From the NCBI GenBank assembly GCA_027322565.1, contig DAHVRG010000203.1, forward strand, positions 1-12,394: a stretch of 12,394 nt of DNA. Reading direction: 5' to 3'. Below the pieces are notes generated by a model. The model saw nothing but the letters and a program-made list of their open reading frames with translations, had not been told where the DNA came from and ran no database searches. This document shows positions 6,653 through 12,394 of this stretch, piece by piece (within the stretch, counting starts at the first letter, position 1; every line of letters begins with the position of its first letter). The position numbers were made by a program, and so were the translations under genes. Origin of the DNA: Georgenia sp. (lineage in GTDB: Bacteria > Actinomycetota > Actinomycetes > Actinomycetales > Actinomycetaceae).

Positions 6653-7518
6653 CCGACCGGACGGTCGTCGCCGACCCCGCCACCCCGCCGAGGCAGCCCG
6701 CCGCACCGCTGCCGACGGCGTCCCGCAGGGTGCGACGCGCACGGTCGTGGGCCGGGCGGGCGCTCGTCGTCCTCGGCCTTCCTGCGGTTCTCGTCGCCGT
6801 GTGGTGGGTGGCCTCCGACCGGGCCGAGAGCTTCTTCTTCCCGCCGCTGCGCGACATCCTCGCCGTCTTCGGCCCCACGTGGTTCGAGGGACGGCTCACC
6901 CAGGAGGTGCTGCCGTCCCTCGGGCGGCTGCTCGCCGGCTACGCCGTCGCCCTCGCCGGCGGGGTCGGCGCAGGGGTTGCCATCGGGCTGTCCCGGGGTC
7001 TGCGCGCCTACAGCGAACCGGTGCTGGAGTTCTTCCGCGCCATCCCCCCGCCCGTCCTCGTGCCGGTTCTCATGCTCTTCCTCGGTATCGGCACCCCGAT
7101 GAAGGTCGTCGTCATCGCGGCCGGGGCCGTCTGGCCGGTCCTCCTCAACACCGTCGAGGGGGTGCGGGGTGTCGACGGGGTGCTGCGGGACACCGCGACC
7201 GTCTACCGCCTGGGCCGTCGGCGTCGGCTGTGGACGCTGACCCTGCGCGGTGCCTCCCCGCAGATCGTCACCGGTGCACGCCAGGCACTGTCCATCGCGA
7301 TCATCCTCATGGTGATCTCGGAGATGTTCGCCGCGAACAACGGGCTGGGGTTCGCCATCGTGTCCTTCCAGCGCTCCTTCGCGCTGCCGCAGATGTGGAC
7401 CGGCATCATCCTCCTCGGCCTCGTCGGGGTGGCCCTGTCCCTGCTCTTCCGGCTGGTCGAGCGACCCGTCCTGTTCTGGTACCGCGGCCTGCGTCGGTCG
7501 CAACGAGGAGGCAGCTGA
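6649..7518 (+). CDS. NitT/TauT/SsuC-type ABC transporter permease (second)
   Basis: The 289-residue protein has an Arg/Pro-rich cytoplasmic tail (1-35), a first membrane segment at about 36-54, and further segments near 95-115, 132-146, 151-168, 211-229 and 250-268. The FFRAIPPPVLVPVLMLFLGIG segment and the EAA-type loop (DGVLRDTATVYRL through SPQIVTGARQAL, about 176-214) place it in the same permease family as the preceding gene. The two are clearly diverged, so the pore is probably a heterodimer rather than the homodimer typical of SsuC or TauC. A ribosome site (AAGGGAG, 6634-6640) precedes the ATG, which overlaps the upstream stop. The stop overlaps the ATPase start by one base (TGATG). 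Confidence 0.92.
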   Translation: MTDRTVVADPATPPRQPAAPLPTASRRVRRARSWAGRALVVLGLPAVLVAVWWVASDRAESFFFPPLRDILAVFGPTWFEGRLTQEVLPSLGRLLAGYAVALAGGVGAGVAIGLSRGLRAYSEPVLEFFRAIPPPVLVPVLMLFLGIGTPMKVVVIAAGAVWPVLLNTVEGVRGVDGVLRDTATVYRLGRRRRLWTLTLRGASPQIVTGARQALSIAIILMVISEMFAANNGLGFAIVSFQRSFALPQMWTGIILLGLVGVALSLLFRLVERPVLFWYRGLRRSQRGGS

Positions 7519-8357
7519 TGTCCGCGCCCGTCCACCGCCCGACCCCCGGCTCCGAGATGCTCCGGGTCGACGGCCTGCAGAAGACCTACCGTGCGCCGGG
7601 CGGCGACACCGAGGCCATCCGCGACGTCACCTTCGAGGTCCGTGCGGGCGAGCTCGTGTGCATCGTCGGGCCCTCGGGTGCCGGGAAGACGACCCTGTTG
7701 CGGTGCATCTCCGGGCTGCTCGCCCCCACCGGGGGGCGGGTGAGCCTCGAGGGCACCCCGGTCTCCGGACCCCCTCGGGGGATGGCCGTCGTCTTCCAGG
7801 AGTACGCCCGCTCGCTGTTCCCCTGGCTCACCGTGCAGCAGAACGTCGAGCTGCCGCTCCGGGAGAAGCGGCTGCGCCGGTCCGAGCGGGAGCGGCTGGT
7901 CGGCCAGGCCCTCGAGGCCGTCGGGCTGGCGGACGTGCCGAGCTCCTACCCGTGGCAGCTCTCCGGAGGGATGCAGCAGCGGGTGGCCATCGCCCGCGCC
8001 GTGGCCTACGAGCCCCACATCCTCCTCATGGACGAGCCGTTCGCGGCCGTCGACGCCCAGACCCGTGCGGACCTCGAGGACCTCGTCCGGGAGCTGTGGG
8101 AGCGGCTCGGCGTCACCGTCCTGTTCGTCACCCACGACATCGACGAGGCGATCTACCTCGGGCAGCGCGTCCTCGTCCTGTCGGGGCGCCCCACCGTCGT
8201 CCTCGAGGACGTCGCGGTCGACCTGCCCGCCGAGCGGGACCAGGTCACCACCCGCAACGACCCCGAGTTCGGCCGGCTCCGCAGCCGGGTCTACGAGCTC
8301 GTGCAGCAGGCGAAGAAGGGGCACCGGCCCGCGACCGCGAGCCGGCTCACGGCTTGA
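7518..8357 (+). CDS. NitT/TauT/SsuB-type ABC transporter ATP-binding protein
   Basis: The 279-residue nucleotide-binding subunit has a complete motif set: Walker A GPSGAGKT (51-58), Q-loop Gln94 in VVFQEYARSLFPWLTV, signature LSGGMQQR (148-155), Walker B ILLMDEP (168-174), and the H-loop His206 in FVTHDIDEA. The FPWLTVQQNVELPL stretch is characteristic of SsuB/TauB/NrtD-type ATPases. It hydrolyses ATP at the cytoplasmic face to drive the two permeases encoded just upstream, with the divergent lipoprotein delivering substrate. The start ATG overlaps the preceding stop and has a strong AGGAGG-like ribosome site at 7505-7510. No C-terminal TOBE domain is present; the last 30 residues are a basic tail. 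It is the last gene of the operon and is followed by a hairpin. Confidence 0.95.
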   Translation: MSAPVHRPTPGSEMLRVDGLQKTYRAPGGDTEAIRDVTFEVRAGELVCIVGPSGAGKTTLLRCISGLLAPTGGRVSLEGTPVSGPPRGMAVVFQEYARSLFPWLTVQQNVELPLREKRLRRSERERLVGQALEAVGLADVPSSYPWQLSGGMQQRVAIARAVAYEPHILLMDEPFAAVDAQTRADLEDLVRELWERLGVTVLFVTHDIDEAIYLGQRVLVLSGRPTVVLEDVAVDLPAERDQVTTRNDPEFGRLRSRVYELVQQAKKGHRPATASRLTA

Positions 8358-8387
8358 GTGCCCGGCACACGACCCGTCCCGGAAGGT

Positions 8388-8402
8388 CCGACAGGGTGTC
8401 GG
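8388..8402 (+). terminator. Hairpin after the first ABC operon, candidate terminator
   Basis: CCGACA (8388-8393) pairs perfectly with TGTCGG (8397-8402) around a GGG loop, 30 bases past the ATPase stop. No T-run follows (TAAAGTTC comes next), so it is at best a weak intrinsic terminator or an RNA-stabilising hairpin that separates this operon from the next. Confidence 0.4.
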
Positions 8403-8465
8403 TAAAGTTCACGCTCGACGCCTGCGGCGGTCAGGTCGGCTCGCCGCTGCAATCATGGTCGAGTT

Positions 8466-8500
8466 CAAGGATTGACAATCCTAACTAATTGTTGGATGCT
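8466..8500 (+). promoter_or_regulatory. Candidate promoter with 15-bp palindromic operator for the second ABC operon
   Basis: AGGATTG-A-CAATCCT (8468-8482) is a palindrome with perfect 7-base arms in an AT-rich island. It contains a consensus -35 hexamer TTGACA (8472-8477). A -10-like GATGCT (8495-8500) follows after 17 bases. Initiation would fall near 8506-8507. The CAAGG-A-TTGACA start of this site closely matches CAAGG-G-TTGACA in the divergent region near 4516. Overlap of the palindrome with the -35 element suggests repression by a dimeric regulator. The palindrome shares its centre and 12 of 19 positions with the DtxR/IdeR box consensus as I remember it, which is suggestive only. Confidence 0.5.
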
Positions 8501-8525
8501 CCGAGGTGCCAGCGAGTGATCCAAC

Positions 8526-8532
8526 GGAGGGG
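8526..8532 (+). promoter_or_regulatory. Ribosome binding site fixing the second ATPase start
   Basis: GGAGGGG lies nine bases before the ATG at 8542. It favours that ATG over the in-frame GTG at 8506, which would coincide with the predicted transcription start and require leaderless initiation. Confidence 0.6.
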
Positions 8533-8541
8533 CACGAACCT

Positions 8542-9732
8542 ATGGTCACCGGTGATCGGGGCACGTCCGACGCGGTCGTCGAGGTCACGGGCCTCCACAA
8601 GCAGTTCCGGCGCGGGGACGACACCGTCGTGCGGGCCGTGGACGACGTCACCCTGAGCGTCGGTCGGGGCGAGCTCGTCGTCCTCCTGGGCCCGAGCGGT
8701 TGCGGCAAGACCACCCTCCTCCGGTCGATCGCCGGGCTCGAGCGGCCCGACGCGGGGGAGATCACCGTCTCGGGGGCCACCCAGTACTCCTCCGAGCGCG
8801 GGATCGACGTGCCGCCCGAGCGGCGCAACATCAGCATGATCTTCCAGTCCTACGCGCTGTGGCCGCACATGACGGTGTTCGACAACGTCGCCTACCCGCT
8901 GCAGAGCCGCCGGTCGCGGCGGCCAACGAAGGACGAGCTGCGGCGCCGCGTCCGCGAGGCCCTCACCCTCGTCGGCGTGCCGGAGCTGGAGCAGCAGTAC
9001 CCGAGCCAGATGAGCGGCGGGCAGCAGCAGCGGGTGGCCCTCGCCCGGGCGCTGGTGAGCAACGACGAGGTCGTCCTGTTCGACGAGCCGCTGTCCAACG
9101 TGGACGCCAAGGTGCGCGAGCAGCTGCGGCTGGAGCTGCTCGCGATGCAGCGCTCCCTCGGCTTCTCCGCCGTGTTCGTCACCCACGACCAGGCCGAGGC
9201 GATGGAGCTCGCCCACCGCATCGCCGTCATCGACACCGGCCGGGTGGCCCAGATCGGCACGCCGCAGGAGATCTACCTGCGCCCGGCGACCCGTTACGTC
9301 GCCAACTTCATCGGGGCGTCCAACGAGGTCGTCGGCCGGGTGGAGGCGGTGGACGGCACGACCGCCGTGCTCGCGACGCCGATCGGCCGGGTCGTCGGGA
9401 CCCTCGCCGGTGCCGGGACCGCCGTCGGCGAGGAGGTCGCGGCGATCTGGCGGCCCGAGCGCAGCAGCCTCACCCGGGAGGAGCCCTCCGGGCCCAACCG
9501 CTGGCACGGTGAGCTGCTCGCCTCGCTCTTCCTCGGCTCGCACACCGAGTACCACCTGCGCACCGGCGGGCAGGACCTGCGCCTGTGGAGCCCCCGCCCC
9601 GACGTCGTCGAGGCCGGGCGGCCAGGCTGGGTCTCCGTCGCACCCGAGGACGTCCGCATCCTGCCGATGGACGGCGCACCGGCGCGGCCCGCCCCCGCGC
9701 AGTCGGCAGCCCTCGCCGGGAGCACGCCGTGA
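8542..9732 (+). CDS. FbpC/PotA-type ABC transporter ATP-binding protein
   Basis: The 396-residue subunit carries Walker A GPSGCGKT (50-57), Q-loop Gln102 in MIFQSYALWPHMTVFDNVAYPL, signature MSGGQQQR (157-164), Walker B VVLFDEP (177-183) and H-loop His215 in FVTHDQAEAM. After the ATPase core, a C-terminal region from about residue 260 (NEVVGRVEAV, then AIWRPE and SVAPEDVRIL) looks like the TOBE-type regulatory domain of the ferric iron / spermidine-putrescine / aminoethylphosphonate family. It powers the fused permease encoded immediately downstream, whose GTG overlaps this stop (GTGA). The ATG at 8542 was chosen for its GGAGGGG ribosome site; starting at GTG 8506 would add 12 residues. The substrate cannot be decided from the ATPase. 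Confidence 0.92.
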   Translation: MVTGDRGTSDAVVEVTGLHKQFRRGDDTVVRAVDDVTLSVGRGELVVLLGPSGCGKTTLLRSIAGLERPDAGEITVSGATQYSSERGIDVPPERRNISMIFQSYALWPHMTVFDNVAYPLQSRRSRRPTKDELRRRVREALTLVGVPELEQQYPSQMSGGQQQRVALARALVSNDEVVLFDEPLSNVDAKVREQLRLELLAMQRSLGFSAVFVTHDQAEAMELAHRIAVIDTGRVAQIGTPQEIYLRPATRYVANFIGASNEVVGRVEAVDGTTAVLATPIGRVVGTLAGAGTAVGEEVAAIWRPERSSLTREEPSGPNRWHGELLASLFLGSHTEYHLRTGGQDLRLWSPRPDVVEAGRPGWVSVAPEDVRILPMDGAPARPAPAQSAALAGSTP

Positions 9733-11471
9733 GCCTCGCCGGCACCGTGCGGACGCTGCGGCAGGGCAGGTGGCCCGGCCTCTTCGAGGTGGTCAGCCTC
9801 GTCGTCGCCGTCGTCCTCGTCGCGCTCGTCGGAGTCCCGCTCGTCCGGGTCCTCATCGGGATGTTCTGGGTGGACGGCACCCTCACGCTCGACCCCGTCC
9901 GACGGACGTTGGCCGTGCCGGACCTCGGCACGCTCGTGCTCCACACCGTCATCGTCGTCGTCGCCAGCTCGGCCCTCGCGTTCGTCATCGGCGCGGTGCT
10001 CGCCTGGGTCAACGAGCGCACGGACGCCCGGATGGGGCTGCTCACCGAGTCCCTGCCCCTCCTGCCGTTCCTGCTGCCGCCGGTCGCGGGGGCGGTGGGC
10101 TGGACGATGCTGCTGTCACCGAACGCGGGCCTGCTCAACTCCTGGATCCGGGACGCGCTGGGCGTCGTCGGGATCACCCTGGAGTCCGGGCCGTTCGACA
10201 TCTACACGTGGTACGGGCTCATCTGGGTCTACGCCGTCTACGCGGTGCCCTTCGTGTTCCTCAACGTCTCGGCCGGGCTCCGCAGCCTCGACGGGTCCCT
10301 CGAGGAGGCCTCCAAGCTCAGCGGCGCGAGCCGGCTGCGCACCCTGCGCAAGGTGACCCTCCCGGCCGTCGCCCCGAGCCTCGGTGCCGGGCTCCTCCTC
10401 ACCATGTGGTCCGGGTTCGGGATTTTCTCCATCCCCTCGATCATCGGCGGCCCCGCGGGCATCGACGTGCTCTCGGTGCGGATCGTGCGGCTGCTCACCT
10501 TCACCTACCCGCCGGAGACCGACGTCGCCGTCGGGCTCAGCCTCATCGTCGTCGTCCTCGTCGGGGCGGTCTACCTCGTCCAGTATCGGGTGCTGCGTTC
10601 GGGCCGGTACGCCGCGATTTCCGGGAAGGGGGTGCGGGCGAGCGTGACGCGGCTCGGGGCCTGGAAGTGGCCGGTGCGCGCGATGGTGCTCCTCTACGTC
10701 CTCCTCTCGGTGGTGCTGCCGATGGTCGCGCTCGTCCTCGTCTCCCTCAACGGGTACTGGACTCCGGACATCGACTGGGGCGGCCTGAGCCTGGACGCGT
10801 GGCGCGACTCGGTGACGGGGGACCGGACCACGATGCGGGCCCTGCGCAACAGCCTCTACCTCGGGGTGGTCGGCGCCGTCGTCGGCATCCTCGCGGCCGC
10901 GCTCGTGGCGATCTACATCGCCCGCTCCCGGGGGCTCCTCCCGCGCCTCATCGACGGCGGGATCAAGCTGCCCGCCGCGATCTCCAACATGGTCATCGCC
11001 GTCGGGATCCTCCTGCTCCTCGCCGGCCCGCCGTTCCGGCTCTCCGGGACCCTGCTCATCCTCCTCCTCGGCTACCTCGCGCTCTACCTCCCGCAGGCCT
11101 CTGTCGCGGCCGACGCGGCGGTCTCCGGGGTGGGCAAGGAGCTCACCGAGGCGTCGGCGATCTCCGGGGCCAGCACCATGCGGACCTTCCGGCGGATCTA
11201 CCTGCCGTTGATCATGCCGGGGCTCGCCGCCGGCTGGGCGCTGCTCTTCATCCGGATGGTCGGCGACCTCACCGCCTCGGCCATCCTGGCCGGCACCGGC
11301 AACACCGTCGTCGGCTTCCGGATCCTCGAGGTGTACAACAGCGGCTCCTACGCGCTCCTCGCCAGCCTCGCGACGACGCTCGTCGTCATCACCACGGGGG
11401 TGCTGCTCGTCGTCCTCGTCTACACGCGGCGCAAGTCCCGCTTCGGCATCGAGACCCGGCTGGGCGGCTGA
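9729..11471 (+). CDS. FbpB-type fused two-domain ABC transporter permease
   Basis: The 580-residue integral membrane protein contains two tandem permease domains. The first has the EAA loop EEASKLSGASRLRTLRKVTLP at about 192-212. The second has TEASAISGASTMRTFRRIYLP at about 473-493. About twelve hydrophobic segments are spread over the two halves, and a basic linker (about residues 287-315) separates them. This single-chain layout is typical of ferric iron (FbpB/AfuB) importers and of related 2-aminoethylphosphonate and thiamine permeases. One chain can form the whole pore with two copies of the upstream ATPase. The GTG start overlaps the ATPase stop and follows a modest GGGAG ribosome site (9718-9722). 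In-frame starts upstream lie inside the ATPase gene and are rejected. The hydrolase gene begins one base after its stop. Confidence 0.92.
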   Translation: MSLAGTVRTLRQGRWPGLFEVVSLVVAVVLVALVGVPLVRVLIGMFWVDGTLTLDPVRRTLAVPDLGTLVLHTVIVVVASSALAFVIGAVLAWVNERTDARMGLLTESLPLLPFLLPPVAGAVGWTMLLSPNAGLLNSWIRDALGVVGITLESGPFDIYTWYGLIWVYAVYAVPFVFLNVSAGLRSLDGSLEEASKLSGASRLRTLRKVTLPAVAPSLGAGLLLTMWSGFGIFSIPSIIGGPAGIDVLSVRIVRLLTFTYPPETDVAVGLSLIVVVLVGAVYLVQYRVLRSGRYAAISGKGVRASVTRLGAWKWPVRAMVLLYVLLSVVLPMVALVLVSLNGYWTPDIDWGGLSLDAWRDSVTGDRTTMRALRNSLYLGVVGAVVGILAAALVAIYIARSRGLLPRLIDGGIKLPAAISNMVIAVGILLLLAGPPFRLSGTLLILLLGYLALYLPQASVAADAAVSGVGKELTEASAISGASTMRTFRRIYLPLIMPGLAAGWALLFIRMVGDLTASAILAGTGNTVVGFRILEVYNSGSYALLASLATTLVVITTGVLLVVLVYTRRKSRFGIETRLGG

Positions 11472-11472
11472 C

Positions 11473-12306
11473 GTGGAGCTCCTCCTGCTCGGTACCAAGG
11501 GCGGCCCCCGCATCTCGGCGGACGGGCCGGGCCCCAGCCAGCTCGTCGAGCACGCCGGCCGCCGGGTGCTCGTCGACGCCGGCGAGGGGGTGGTGCACCA
11601 GCTCGTGCGGGCCGGTGTCGACCCGGCCACCGTGCGCGACATCTTCATCACCCACCACCACAGCGACCACAACGTCGCCCTCGGCAACGTGCTCATGGCC
11701 GCCTGGGCCCACGGTGCCGACGAGCCGATCCGGGTCCACGGCCCGCCGCCGCTGCGCGAGATCGTCGGGCACCTGCTCGCCGCCCACAGGCCGGACATCG
11801 CCGTCCGCGTGGCCGACGAGGGCCGCGTGGACCTGCGCGACCTCGTCGAGGTGGTCGAGCTCGACGGCACCGGCGGTCCGGTCGCCCTCGGGGGCATGCG
11901 GGTGAGCGCGACCGCGGTCGAGCACGCACCCGTCACCCCGGCGCTCGCCTACCGGTTCGACGCCGACGGCGCCTCGCTCGTCATCTCGGGGGACACCGCA
12001 CCGTCGGAGGCGCTCGTCGCGCTCGCGAGTGGCGCAGACCTCCTCGTCCACGAGGTCGTCCACCCCGAGCACGTCCGGGAGCACCGCACGAACGCGGACT
12101 GGACGCGGCTGCGCCGCCACCTCCTGGAGTCGCACACGAGCATCGCCGAGGTCGGCGCGGTCGCGCGGCGTGCCGGGGTGCGCACCCTCGTCCTCAGCCA
12201 CCTGGTCCCCGGCGGCGTGACCGAGGAGCAGTGGCGGTCCGGCGCCGGGTCGACCGGCGGGCTCGACCTGGTCCTGGGGGCCGACCTCATGCGTTTTTCC
12301 CTGTAA
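11473..12306 (+). CDS. Metallo-beta-lactamase-fold hydrolase (RNase Z/arylsulfatase-like branch)
   Basis: The 277-residue protein begins MELLLLGTKGGPR, the first strand of the RNase Z-like branch. The dinuclear metal site is complete: H61, H63, D65 and H66 in THHHSDH, H151 in VEHAP, D174 in SGDTA and H243 in LSHLVP. His221 in ESHTS is at the place of the extra catalytic histidine of RNase Z and related phosphodiesterases. No flexible exosite arm for tRNA binding is apparent, so a true tRNA 3' endonuclease is unlikely. Relatives hydrolyse phosphodiesters, cyclic phosphates or aryl sulfates. There is no signal peptide, so it acts in the cytosol, perhaps on the compound brought in by the flanking importer. 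The GTG start lies one base after the permease stop, and a binding-protein-like gene follows 20 bases after its TAA, so it is embedded in the transporter operon. Confidence 0.85.
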   Translation: MELLLLGTKGGPRISADGPGPSQLVEHAGRRVLVDAGEGVVHQLVRAGVDPATVRDIFITHHHSDHNVALGNVLMAAWAHGADEPIRVHGPPPLREIVGHLLAAHRPDIAVRVADEGRVDLRDLVEVVELDGTGGPVALGGMRVSATAVEHAPVTPALAYRFDADGASLVISGDTAPSEALVALASGADLLVHEVVHPEHVREHRTNADWTRLRRHLLESHTSIAEVGAVARRAGVRTLVLSHLVPGGVTEEQWRSGAGSTGGLDLVLGADLMRFSL

Positions 12307-12326
12307 CCCACCACGGAAGGAACACC

Positions 12327-12394
12327 ATGAAGCTTCGGATGCGATGGGGCACCGCAGTGGTCGCCGCGCTGGCGCTCGGTCTCACCGCCTGCGG
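12327..12394 (+). CDS. Lipoprotein, N-terminal part; probable solute-binding protein of the second importer
   Basis: ATG at 12327 follows a GGAAGG ribosome site (12315-12320) by six bases, and the frame stays open to the window end. The 22 complete codons read as a lipoprotein signal peptide: basic MKLRMRW, then a hydrophobic AVVAALALGLTAC stretch ending in the lipobox LTAC with Cys22. A lipoprotein directly downstream of an ATPase, a fused permease and a hydrolase, all co-oriented, is most easily explained as the extracellular solute-binding protein of the importer. The mature domain lies outside the window, so the ligand class cannot be seen. Confidence 0.75.
   Translation, partial: MKLRMRWGTAVVAALALGLTAC

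Noticed and set aside
10116..11936. Long minus-strand open frame (606 codons) opposite the fused permease and hydrolase
   Set aside because: The product is an Asp/Glu/Arg/Pro/Gly-rich low-complexity string typical of the antisense of high-GC genes. The plus-strand genes are complete families with conserved motifs.
1..12394. Mobile elements, CRISPR arrays, tRNA/rRNA genes, toxin-antitoxin or defence genes
   Set aside because: I looked for transposase motifs, terminal repeats, regularly spaced repeats and cloverleaf-like segments and saw none. Base composition is even except for the two AT-rich promoter islands.

Overview
The window is about 70% GC or more. Its genes use many GTG starts, have tightly overlapping stop/start junctions and almost no AT-ending codons. 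These traits, with the gene families at the left end (nitrobindin-like protein, YgfZ, FUSC, DUF2516, Dtd), point to a chromosomal segment of a high-GC actinobacterium. Placement near the Intrasporangiaceae/Ornithinimicrobiaceae is a guess from family content. I see no tRNA, rRNA, CRISPR array, insertion sequence or phage gene.

Region 1 (1-3434, + strand) is housekeeping. It holds the 3' end of a nitrobindin-like beta-barrel gene, the YgfZ folate-binding Fe-S repair factor, a FUSC-family membrane protein, a DUF2516 membrane protein that appears to be expressed from a leaderless GTG-start transcript, and D-aminoacyl-tRNA deacylase (dtd). Three of these junctions overlap or nearly abut.

Region 2 (3470-8357) is a NitT/TauT/SsuABC-type ABC importer locus. 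The solute-binding lipoprotein gene is on the minus strand. A divergent operon on the plus strand encodes an acyl-CoA dehydrogenase family flavoenzyme, two permeases and an ATPase. The AT-rich divergent promoter region (about 4484-4580) carries a 7-7-7 inverted repeat. A 19-codon ORF with a good ribosome site lies in the same frame as the dehydrogenase and ends at TAG four bases before the likely GTG start.

Region 3 (8542-12394 and beyond) is a second ABC importer operon of the FbpC/FbpB (ferric iron, polyamine, aminoethylphosphonate) type. It has an ATPase with a C-terminal TOBE-like region, a fused two-domain permease, a metallo-beta-lactamase-fold hydrolase, and the start of a lipoprotein gene that is probably the solute-binding protein. 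Its promoter region has a perfect-arm 15-bp palindrome over the -35 element.

The main observation is that both importer loci include an enzyme gene and share a CAAGGrTTGACA motif in their promoter regions. This suggests they may be one co-regulated nutrient-scavenging regulon. The substrates cannot be read from the sequence.
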